From NCBI RefSeq assembly GCF_002964575.1, contig NZ_POQQ01000058.1:1-51179 (forward strand): a stretch of 51,179 bases of DNA. The letters run 5' to 3'. The position numbers were made by a program, and so were the translations under genes. Of this stretch, positions 1 through 6,273 are shown one piece after another. A model generated the notes under the pieces. It searched no databases and was not told the DNA's origin. It saw nothing but the letters and a program-made list of their open reading frames with translations. The number at the start of each line of letters is the position of its first letter. Position 1 is the stretch's first letter. This DNA comes from Streptococcus suis. Its GTDB lineage: Bacteria; Bacillota; Bacilli; Lactobacillales; Streptococcaceae.

Positions 1-36
1 TTTCTTTTAGTTCAAAATGGCAAGTTACAAGAATAA
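1..36 (+). CDS. possible 3' end of an upstream gene (partial)
   Basis: Reading from base 1 gives an open frame of 11 codons (ending QNGKLQE) that closes with TAA at 34-36, about 115 bases before the PhrA-like peptide gene. It could be the C-terminus of the receptor/repressor expected next to such a peptide (TprA in pneumococcus). Only 11 residues are visible, so identity is a guess based on position, and the open frame could be chance in AT-rich DNA. Confidence 0.25.
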   Translation, partial: FLLVQNGKLQE

Positions 37-90
37 AAAATTACATATTGTGATAAAAAAAAAAAAAAGTTCAAAAAACAATAAAAATAC

Positions 91-119
91 TTGACTAAAT
101 AAAATATATATTTTAGAAT
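91..119 (+). promoter_or_regulatory. promoter of the PhrA-like peptide gene, with a palindromic candidate operator
   Basis: TTGACT (91-96) and TAGAAT (114-119) are separated by 17 bases, a near-consensus sigma-A promoter 34 bases before the peptide ATG. The spacer and the first bases of the -10 contain a perfect 16-bp palindrome, TAAAATATATATTTTA (100-115). A repressor bound there would block RNA polymerase, which fits a TprA/PlcR-type regulator released by its peptide. The palindrome is seen directly; its use as an operator is inference, because AT-rich palindromes also arise by chance. Confidence 0.6.
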
Positions 120-152
120 TAAGGTAAGGAAAAAGAAAGGGGTTTCATTAAG

Positions 153-332
153 ATGAAGAAAAATCGTGGTGTTCATGCGTTGCTAGCATTTTTGTTATTA
201 GGGAGCATTGTTTTAAACAATTCTGTTACTTGCAGACAGTCGATTCCCCTAAAATGTTTAAATCATAGATATGAAGTACAGGTGAGAACACAGAATAATT
301 CTGGAGGGCTTGATGTGGGGAAAGCAGACTAG
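153..332 (+). CDS. phrA: PhrA-like secreted signalling peptide precursor (59 aa)
   Basis: Small ORF with a Shine-Dalgarno GAAAGGGG 6-13 bases before the ATG. The product has a basic N-terminus (MKKNRG), a hydrophobic stretch at about residues 8-21 (HALLAFLLLGSIVL) typical of Sec export, and a hydrophilic tail ending SGGLDVGKAD. From memory, the pneumococcal PhrA signal of the TprA/PhrA system is its C-terminus, with the heptapeptide LDVGKAD; the same seven residues close this protein. In that system the processed peptide is re-imported by the oligopeptide permease and relieves TprA repression of a lantibiotic cluster. Here too lanthipeptide genes follow immediately. Residues 22-49 look unremarkable and contain two Cys. 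The receptor gene is not inside the window. Confidence 0.8.
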   Translation: MKKNRGVHALLAFLLLGSIVLNNSVTCRQSIPLKCLNHRYEVQVRTQNNSGGLDVGKAD

Positions 333-333
333 G

Positions 334-362
334 TTGCAAAGTGACATATTGCAGTAGATTAT
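334..362 (+). promoter_or_regulatory. possible promoter before the lanthionine synthetase gene
   Basis: TTGCAA (334-339) and GATTAT (357-362) are 17 bases apart in the 97-base gap between the peptide gene and lanKC. It is a weak match and carries no palindrome like the one at 100-115. The synthetase may equally be read through from the peptide promoter, since no terminator is visible in the gap. Confidence 0.3.
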
Positions 363-429
363 TAGTGACAGTCTAAACAGTTTGTTTGATGTCAGTTTCT
401 CAATTTTATTTTTTTATAGTGAGGTTTCT

Positions 430-2901
430 ATGGAAAATTTAATGAGATATTTAGTTGATAACTCAGATTTTTTTGAAGATTCTTTTGAAAAACTAGAGGA
501 ATCTGATATGTTCATAATTGATGACATTCCATCTGATTATGAAGTTATAGTAAGTAAAGATAAAGTTTGGTGTTATTATCAAAATAAGCAAGATGATGTG
601 CCAATACAAGGTTGGAAACTCCATGTTAGTTCAAAAAAAGAGGATGCTTCTCAGGTTTTAGAGGATGTTGCTAAAATATTATTTGATTTAAAAATCTCGT
701 TTAAACATATATATACAAAACCTCAGTTTATAGCAATGCATTCGAAAAACGCTGATAGAAGAACTTCAGGGAAGTTCATTACAATTTATCCTCCGGATAA
801 ATTTTTGGAATTGGTACTTGAAAGATTATATGAGAAACTAAAAAAATATAACCAGGCTACATATATATTAACAGACAGGAGATATTTGGATTCTAATATC
901 TATTTTCGGTATGGTGCATTTCAAGAGATGTTATCTAATGGAGTTCTATGTCTTTTTGATAATTCAGGAAATCTGATTCCAGATAAAAGAGAACCATTTT
1001 TCAGTATACCTAATTTTGTAGATGTTCCGGATTGTTTGAAATCTAGCGTTAATGTGATATCTTGCGATGAAGATAGTAATGGTCTAGATAACTATGAGAT
1101 TACAGAGTCGCTTAAATATACAACTTCTGGAGGTATCTATTTAGCAAAAAATATTTCTGATGGCAGAAGAGTAGTAATAAAGGAGGCAAGGGCAAACGTA
1201 GGGTTTGATGCCGACGATAAATCAGCAATTACTCGCTTACGTCAAGAATATAACGTATTAAATAAATTAAGAGAAAATGATGCGGTTGTAAATGTTATTG
1301 AATACTTTAAAGTATGGGAAAATGAATACCTAGTTGAAGAGTTTGTTGACGGAATGACATTAGCAAATTGGCTTGCGAAAAATTATCCTTTTGTAATTTC
1401 GAGTGACGATGATGTCAATGAATATCTGGTAAAGTTGAAGACTATTATTGATCAAATAGAAGAAATTATGGAAGATATTCACTCCAAAGGAATAGGTATG
1501 TCCGATTTACAGCCTAATAATATTATGGTTGACATACATTTAGTCTGTAAAGTAATCGATTTTGAGACAGCGGGTGATTTATATGAGGAATATACTGGAT
1601 TAGCCACTAAGGGATTTTCTGGGTATAAATTTGATAGAAAAAGCAATGATGAGTCTGCTTTGTTAAATTTAGTAAAGTATTTATTGCTTCCAATTTCTTC
1701 TGTATCGGATTTAGATAAAAAACTAGTACCTATTCAAGAAAACTATATATTTTACCGATTTGGACGAGAGAAAATAATTGAAAAATTTCCAAAATACTTT
1801 AATAATGATACTATAAAGGAGCCTAAAGTATGTAATGATTTATTACATATTAAACAAGGGTTAATAAAGGGATTGAAAGAAAATGTTATTTTAACTAATT
1901 TATTCTCGTATGGTGATTTAAATTCATACTTAACTGTCGGTGGGACTATAAATTATTTAAATGGTGCATTTGGTATGATTTATGCCTTATATAGAGCCGG
2001 AGAGGATCTTTCAAGCTATAAAATTTGGATTGCAAATCAAAAAGAGCGTTTCAAAGAATGTGATTTTGGACTATTATCTGGGCAATTGGGAATAATAAAT
2101 GTACTGTATATTATTGGAGAAGTGGAGTTGGCTGACGAACTGCTGGAATTTTATTGTTCGAAATTTAGTTTACAGCATTTCACAAATATATCAGTTAGAT
2201 CCGGCTTATCAGGGGTAATTCTAGGTCTATTAAGTTTAGTATACTTGGGAGTTGCTGAAGACAATCATAAAATACTATCTATGGTAGAAGACATTATCAA
2301 GAAAATAGAGAGTGACTTTGATTTCGATTATGAAAAAAAAGATTTTTTGGATGGGCTATCTGGCTATATTTTTGCCTTACTAGTATATTATAAATTAACA
2401 AGTAAAGAAGAAATCTATGATTTAGCAGTATCTCATCTGGACAAAGTTCATGGGTGTATTAATATTTCAGAAAAAAGTAGTGTTGTTCAACTTGTAACAA
2501 GTGACGGAAGATTGATGCCGTATTTGGGAAATGGAATCATCGGTGTCTCACTTGTTTGGTATTATATGAAATATAAGCTAAATAAAAATTACATTCAGTA
2601 TTTTGATGAATTGAGCAATAATAGAAGCTTAGGATTGTTTTATGATTCTGGGTTGCTTACAGGAGCTTTTAGTCAAGTTATATTAGAATCTATTCTGGGT
2701 TCGGATGATTTGAGCAATCCTCACTTAATGCGGTTATTGAATTTATATTTGATAAAAAACGATAGTCAATTATTTTTACCTGGACAATTATCAATGCGCC
2801 GCTCATGTGATGTGCAGTCGGGAAATGCAGGTGCAATTTTGTCTATTCAATCTTTGTTATCAAAGGATCCCTTGCTATGGTTGCCACTAAAGATAGCTTA
2901 G
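430..2901 (+). CDS. lanKC: class III lanthionine synthetase LanKC (823 aa)
   Basis: Installs lanthionine/labionin rings: phosphorylates Ser/Thr of the precursor, eliminates phosphate, then cyclises with Cys. Three domains are visible. Residues about 1-200 match the phospho-Ser/Thr lyase (QGWKLHVSS, GKFITIYP, LTDRRYLDSNIYFRYGAF). Residues about 230-420 are a Ser/Thr kinase: VVIK Lys251, catalytic loop SDLQPNN with Asp359 and Asn364, metal-binding DFE with Asp377. Residues about 485-823 are a LanC-like cyclase (GTINYLNGAFGMIYAL, GLSGVILGLLSL, YLGNGIIG, SGNAGAILSI). The Cys-Cys-His zinc ligands of classic LanC are absent, as is usual for LanKC and unlike class IV LanL. An upstream in-frame ATG at 382 exists, but 430 has GAGG five bases away and starts a normal N-terminus. 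Strongly AT-rich compared with the core genes to the right. Confidence 0.93.
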   Translation: MENLMRYLVDNSDFFEDSFEKLEESDMFIIDDIPSDYEVIVSKDKVWCYYQNKQDDVPIQGWKLHVSSKKEDASQVLEDVAKILFDLKISFKHIYTKPQFIAMHSKNADRRTSGKFITIYPPDKFLELVLERLYEKLKKYNQATYILTDRRYLDSNIYFRYGAFQEMLSNGVLCLFDNSGNLIPDKREPFFSIPNFVDVPDCLKSSVNVISCDEDSNGLDNYEITESLKYTTSGGIYLAKNISDGRRVVIKEARANVGFDADDKSAITRLRQEYNVLNKLRENDAVVNVIEYFKVWENEYLVEEFVDGMTLANWLAKNYPFVISSDDDVNEYLVKLKTIIDQIEEIMEDIHSKGIGMSDLQPNNIMVDIHLVCKVIDFETAGDLYEEYTGLATKGFSGYKFDRKSNDESALLNLVKYLLLPISSVSDLDKKLVPIQENYIFYRFGREKIIEKFPKYFNNDTIKEPKVCNDLLHIKQGLIKGLKENVILTNLFSYGDLNSYLTVGGTINYLNGAFGMIYALYRAGEDLSSYKIWIANQKERFKECDFGLLSGQLGIINVLYIIGEVELADELLEFYCSKFSLQHFTNISVRSGLSGVILGLLSLVYLGVAEDNHKILSMVEDIIKKIESDFDFDYEKKDFLDGLSGYIFALLVYYKLTSKEEIYDLAVSHLDKVHGCINISEKSSVVQLVTSDGRLMPYLGNGIIGVSLVWYYMKYKLNKNYIQYFDELSNNRSLGLFYDSGLLTGAFSQVILESILGSDDLSNPHLMRLLNLYLIKNDSQLFLPGQLSMRRSCDVQSGNAGAILSIQSLLSKDPLLWLPLKIA

Positions 2902-2904
2902 GAT

Positions 2905-2950
2905 ACTAATATGTAAATACTTTTTATATTAGAATTTTAGAATTTATAAT
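2905..2950 (+). promoter_or_regulatory. inverted repeat and possible -10 before lanA
   Basis: CTAATAT and ATATTAG form a 7-bp inverted repeat with a 13-base loop between lanKC and the precursor gene. There is no clean T-run after it, so it reads more as an mRNA stem or operator than as a terminator. A TATAAT (2945-2950) follows, without a convincing -35. Such an arrangement could give the precursor extra or more stable message; this is inference. Confidence 0.3.
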
Positions 2951-2983
2951 ATTTTTAGGATTTACTAGAAAGGAGATACAACC

Positions 2984-3136
2984 ATGGAAACTAAAACAAA
3001 TTCAATGGATAAGGTTTTGGGTTTACAGACTCTTCCATCTACACAGGTTGAAGCAGCCGCTGTAGCTACCACGGTTACCATTACAATTATTACTAGCGCT
3101 TGGTCAACAGTGAGTAATCATTGTAAAAAATGGTAG
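2984..3136 (+). CDS. class III lanthipeptide precursor peptide LanA (50 aa)
   Basis: Very strong ribosome site (AAAGGAGAT, 8 bases before the ATG). The leader holds VLGLQ at residues 11-15, matching the (I/L/V)-L-x-LQ motif that LanKC enzymes recognise in class III leaders. The C-terminal half is rich in Thr/Ser and hydrophobic residues (TTVTITIITS) and ends SAWSTVSNHCKKW. Ser41-x2-Ser44-x2-Cys47 fits the labionin pattern; Ser38-x2-Ser41-x5-Cys47 is an alternative register. Cys47 is the only Cys, so one ring system is expected, with several Thr that could become dehydrobutyrine. No GG-type leader cleavage site is present and no protease gene is nearby, as is common in class III clusters. The mature N-terminus cannot be read from sequence. 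Confidence 0.85.
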   Translation: METKTNSMDKVLGLQTLPSTQVEAAAVATTVTITIITSAWSTVSNHCKKW

Positions 3137-3164
3137 TTTAGTTGATTGACAAAGGAGGTCTGGG

Positions 3165-3221
3165 ATGATAATTGTGGCTAGTTATCCTGGACTTTCTGTT
3201 TTATTGGAGAACTTTCGATGA
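3165..3221 (+). CDS. 18-codon mini-ORF coupled to the ABC transporter
   Basis: ATG at 3165 sits 6 bases after AAAGGAGG (3151-3158), the best Shine-Dalgarno of the locus, and encodes MIIVASYPGLSVLLENFR. Its TGA (3219-3221) overlaps the transporter ATG (3218-3220) as ATGA. It may be a translational-coupling leader that loads ribosomes onto the transporter mRNA, or a short functional peptide. It has no Cys and no leader motif, so it is not a second precursor. The transporter has its own site (GGAG, 3205-3208), so the mini-ORF could also be non-functional. Confidence 0.45.
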   Translation: MIIVASYPGLSVLLENFR

Positions 3222-4843
3222 CAGTTATAAAAAAGTTATATGTTTTCATACACGAAGAGTATAAAAAATTTGTTTTATACGCTATTTGCTTGTTCATAGC
3301 ATTTTCATTGGAAATGGCATTTCCTGTATTAACAGGTGAGTTTATGAATAATTTAGTTTCTAAAAAATCGAATTCTCTAAATTTTGTATTGCTAAGTATT
3401 GCAATAGTTGGTCTAGCAAATCAATCAATATCTCCAATTGTAAAATATTTAGGTTTAATTTTTTCTGAATTAATTAATCAAAAAAAAAGGTTTCAGTTCA
3501 TTAAGATACTCAGAAACATTTCTTATAAAGACTTATCAAAAATTTCAGCAGGTTCAATCACTCAGCGATTTAATTTGGATTTGACACAAGTATCGTCGTT
3601 TTTGTTGAATAATTTATTTACCACTATATTTAAATTTTTTCAAACAGTAATCATTATAATATACATATATGTATCGGATGTTTCTTTAGGCTTTTTGACC
3701 GTTGCTGCACTTCTAATATACTCTATTGTTTACTATATATTTAAAAGCAAAGTTTATTTGATGGGAGATAGAGTTAAAGAATCAACTTCAAACTTTTATG
3801 GAGATTTTTATTCTCAAGTTGCTAACTTAGACTACATAGTTCACCAAGGCTATTATGAAGTAGAGAACGAACGATTTGTAAAGGGATTCAATAATTATTT
3901 TTCGATCTTAAAAAGATTCATGAATATTACAAATTTACAGAGTTTTCTTCAAGGAGTGATTGCATTAATATTAAATGTAATTATGTTTAGAGTAGTTGCT
4001 TTGCATATTTTTAGTGGTACAATGGATATTGGCAAAGTGACTATTCTTATGTCGTATTTTTCTTTAGTTCTTGGTAATACAGAGTACTTTTTTGATTTTG
4101 GTAACTCCTATCAATTGACAAAAGCCTCAATAGAAAATATTTCTTTGTTACTAGGCATTGAACAATCTTTAGATGGAACAGATGCATTTGAAGAGGAAAT
4201 TCATGAAATTTATGGAAACTTAACTTATGCTTACGATGAAATTTTATATGAAGATTTTTTTATTCACTTTGAAAGAGGTAAAAGTTATTCAATAGTTGGA
4301 CAGAATGGTTCAGGAAAAAGTACATTATATAAACTTCTATCTGGGATAATACATTGTAGTAAAAATATGATTTACTATAATGGTAAATCTTTAAGCCTAA
4401 TTGATAGTGTAAATTTAAGACAAAAAAAATATTTCTTTGTTACGCAAAGGCCGTATCTGATGGATTTATCTATAAAGAATTATTTTAAGGAATATTTCGA
4501 TATTAGTGAAAAAGACTTTTTGGAAAATATTTTGTCTAAAAATATGTTATTAAACCATGATATTTCTTCTTTTCTAGATAGTAAGTGGGATATACCACAA
4601 GACAATTTATCCGGCGGTGATTTACAGACAGCAGCAATAATTGCTAGTTTTATATCTGGAAAAGATGTTCTGGTCTATGATGAACCTACTTCAAATTTAG
4701 ATAGTATTAGAAAGGATTGGTTTCTAAATTCCATAAAGTTTTTGAAGAAAAGAAGTATTGTTATGCTAATATCTCATGATGATGAGGTGATTAAAAGCTG
4801 TGATCAAATAATTCAAATTAAGGAGGTAAATAAAAATGCTTGA
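3218..4843 (+). CDS. lanthipeptide ABC exporter, fused membrane and ATPase domains (541 aa)
   Basis: Probably exports the modified peptide as a homodimer. About six membrane helices lie in residues 18-290 (for example 18-38, 140-155, 157-176, 241-262). The nucleotide-binding domain follows: Walker A GQNGSGKST (361-369), Q-loop Gln410, signature LSGGD (464-468), Walker B VLVYDE (484-489), H-loop His520. The N-terminus has no C39 peptidase domain, so leader removal must happen elsewhere. The start overlaps the stop of the 18-codon ORF and its stop overlaps the next start by eight bases, so the three are translationally linked. The substrate assignment comes from context only. Confidence 0.85.
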   Translation: MTVIKKLYVFIHEEYKKFVLYAICLFIAFSLEMAFPVLTGEFMNNLVSKKSNSLNFVLLSIAIVGLANQSISPIVKYLGLIFSELINQKKRFQFIKILRNISYKDLSKISAGSITQRFNLDLTQVSSFLLNNLFTTIFKFFQTVIIIIYIYVSDVSLGFLTVAALLIYSIVYYIFKSKVYLMGDRVKESTSNFYGDFYSQVANLDYIVHQGYYEVENERFVKGFNNYFSILKRFMNITNLQSFLQGVIALILNVIMFRVVALHIFSGTMDIGKVTILMSYFSLVLGNTEYFFDFGNSYQLTKASIENISLLLGIEQSLDGTDAFEEEIHEIYGNLTYAYDEILYEDFFIHFERGKSYSIVGQNGSGKSTLYKLLSGIIHCSKNMIYYNGKSLSLIDSVNLRQKKYFFVTQRPYLMDLSIKNYFKEYFDISEKDFLENILSKNMLLNHDISSFLDSKWDIPQDNLSGGDLQTAAIIASFISGKDVLVYDEPTSNLDSIRKDWFLNSIKFLKKRSIVMLISHDDEVIKSCDQIIQIKEVNKNA

Positions 4844-5195
4844 GAATCTATTAAAGGAAATTAATCCATTCTATTCTGAACCAATTATAAATCATATAAT
4901 ATTATCAGTTAGTATCATTGTTGCAGGTATGTTTCTATTGAGTTATGTTATAAAAAAAATCAATTCAAGTTTAAAAATAAATTTTAGAAACGTTGAATAT
5001 GTAATTAGTGAGTACAGTTTGAAATACTTAATTGTAATTTCTGGAGTAGTATTATATACCTTCCTATCTTTAGAGGTTCTTAGTAATATTTTGGTCAAGT
5101 CTACCTATTACCTGGGGAGAATTTGTTTAATCCTAATTTCGCTTTTGTCGTTATGGTATATCTTAAAAAATAATAGACTTTTAAATAAAGAGTGA
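4836..5195 (+). CDS. small three-helix membrane protein, candidate immunity protein (119 aa)
   Basis: Not a family I recognise. Three hydrophobic segments at about residues 18-38, 62-85 and 93-111, with a basic loop (KKINSSLKINFRN) after the first and a basic tail (KNNRLLNKE). The start lies eight bases inside the end of the exporter gene and is preceded by AAGGAGG (4820-4826). Last position in a bacteriocin-type operon and small membrane architecture suggest producer self-protection or an accessory subunit of the exporter. Neither role is shown by the sequence itself. Confidence 0.6.
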   Translation: MLENLLKEINPFYSEPIINHIILSVSIIVAGMFLLSYVIKKINSSLKINFRNVEYVISEYSLKYLIVISGVVLYTFLSLEVLSNILVKSTYYLGRICLILISLLSLWYILKNNRLLNKE

Positions 5196-5540
5196 ATTTA
5201 ATTTTTAAAATGTGTAATTTTATCCCTATATTTCTGGCTCTATAATTTCTGCAATAGGTACTCCCAGCGCAGAGATAATAGAGCTTTTTGAGTATACAAA
5301 TTGAATGTACAAAGTAACCGCCCAATATACTTTGTTATTAAGCGTTTACATTGTGATTGGCCAAAGAGGGATAAATTTTTTCAATCAATTACCTAGTCTG
5401 AATAAGCGACTTGTTGTGTTTAATAGAGAAAGTACCTCCTCTTAGCATTGTCAGAACGGTGCATCCAATGCGACGAATGACAACATGTTTGATTGGTGGG
5501 TATGAGGACGCTTGGAAGATGAAAAGAGCCTGAAAATATA
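5196..5540. other. non-coding stretch with a possible gene remnant
   Basis: No convincing gene. On the plus strand one frame stays open from about 5403 to a TGA at 5531-5533 and would end PMRRMTTCLIGGYEDAWKMKRA-stop; its base use is less AT-rich than the lanthipeptide genes and it is followed directly by a terminator. That suggests the 3' end of a decayed or displaced gene. I could not assign it to a family. It marks the right junction of the lanthipeptide island. Confidence 0.35.
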
Positions 5541-5568
5541 AATACCAGTCAAAAAACTGGTATTTTTG
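5541..5568 (+). terminator. rho-independent terminator
   Basis: AATACCAGT and ACTGGTATT form a 9-bp stem around a CAAAAA loop, followed by a T-run. It lies at the right edge of the lanthipeptide island and would stop read-through toward tpx. Confidence 0.8.
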
Positions 5569-5569
5569 C

Positions 5570-5585
5570 TTATAAACGCTTACAA
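5570..5585 (+). promoter_or_regulatory. cre-like site upstream of tpx
   Basis: TTATAAACGCTTACAA differs from the CcpA-box consensus WTGNNARCGNWWWCAW at one defined position (A for G). A weaker copy, with at least two mismatches, lies on the minus strand at 5338-5353. ccpA itself is in this window. Carbon control of tpx or of the end of the lanthipeptide locus is possible; not proven by sequence. Confidence 0.4.
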
Positions 5586-5596
5586 TAAATATATTC

Positions 5597-5698
5597 TACT
5601 CTTCGAAAATCAAAATTATCCGTTGTCAACTCGCCTTGATGAACTCCAGTTCTATCTTCGGCTTCGTTTCCTAGACTACTTTTGATTTTCATTGAGTA
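5597..5698. repeat. RUP-like miniature element
   Basis: About 100 bases bounded by imperfect inverted repeats: TACTCTTCGAAAATCAAAA (5597-5615) and TTTTGATTTTCATTGAGTA (5680-5698), differing at three positions. These ends and the interior (GAACTCCAGTTC, CTTCGGCTTCG) resemble the pneumococcal RUP repeat, a non-autonomous element thought to be moved by an IS630-type transposase. It lies directly before tpx. A shorter relative with the same ends is at 34398-34455. Confidence 0.7.
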
Positions 5699-5720
5699 AT
5701 AAATGCAAGGGAGATGTTTT

Positions 5721-6206
5721 ATGACAACCTTTATTGGAAAACCAGTGACCTTGGTAGGTCCGCAGTTACGAGTGGGAGATACGGCTCCTGACTTTGTCCT
5801 CATGGCCAATGACCTGAGTTTGAAAAGTCTGAAAGACTTTGGCAAGCAGACCAAGGTTATCAGTGTTGTGCCTTCTATTGATACAGGGATTTGCGATACC
5901 CAGACCCGTCGCTTCAATCAAGAACTGGCTGACCGTGACAATACAGTTGTCATCACTATCTCAGCAGACCTGCCGTTTGCCCAAAAACGCTGGTGTGGGG
6001 CCGCAGGTTTGGAAGATGCAGTGACCCTGTCTGATTACTACGATCATGCCTTTGGAAAATCCTACGGTGTGCTCATGCGAGAGTGGAATTTGCTGGCACG
6101 TGCGGTCTTTGTCCTCAATGCCGACAACCAAATCACCTATGTAGAATACTTGGACAATGTCAACGAACATCCAGACTATGCTGCGGCTTTGGAGGCTGTC
6201 AAATAA
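5721..6206 (+). CDS. tpx: thiol peroxidase Tpx (161 aa)
   Basis: Cytoplasmic atypical two-cysteine peroxiredoxin that reduces hydrogen peroxide and organic peroxides with electrons from thioredoxin. Peroxidatic Cys58 lies in [11 protein letters not shown] and resolving Cys92 in [17 protein letters not shown]; both contexts are diagnostic for Tpx. Length is normal. ATG at 5721 follows AAGGGAGAT; an in-frame ATG at 5703 has no such site and would add six non-family residues. Single gene with its own terminator. In catalase-negative streptococci this is a main peroxide defence. Confidence 0.95.
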   Translation: MTTFIGKPVTLVGPQLRVGDTAPDFVLMANDLSLKSLKDFGKQTKVISVVPSIDTGICDTQTRRFNQELADRDNTVVITISADLPFAQKRWCGAAGLEDAVTLSDYYDHAFGKSYGVLMREWNLLARAVFVLNADNQITYVEYLDNVNEHPDYAAALEAVK

Positions 6207-6214
6207 AAGAATAT

Positions 6215-6242
6215 AACGGTGTCTGAACGGGCATCGTTTTTT
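6215..6242 (+). terminator. terminator of tpx
   Basis: AACGGTG and CATCGTT pair (one G-U) around a ten-base loop and are followed by six T. It lies nine bases past the tpx stop. Confidence 0.65.
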
Positions 6243-6248
6243 GCGTTC

Positions 6249-6273
6249 AAAAAGCCACCATTTTCGAGGTGGC
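6249..6273 (-). terminator. terminator of the minus-strand ABC operon
   Basis: Read on the minus strand, GCCACC, an eight-base loop, GGTGGC, then TTTTT. It directly adjoins the stop of the last gene of the operon (6274) and stands back to back with the tpx terminator. Confidence 0.75.

Noticed and set aside
382..429. Upstream ATG that would extend LanKC by 16 residues
   Set aside because: No ribosome site before it, and the extra residues are unlike LanKC N-termini; ATG 430 has GAGG at good distance.
5101..5325. Minus-strand 74-codon ORF across the end of the lanthipeptide locus
   Set aside because: Overlaps a real gene antisense, has no ribosome site and low-complexity content.
5570..5917. 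Minus-strand 115-codon ORF over the tpx start and RUP-like repeat
   Set aside because: Antisense shadow of tpx plus repeat sequence.
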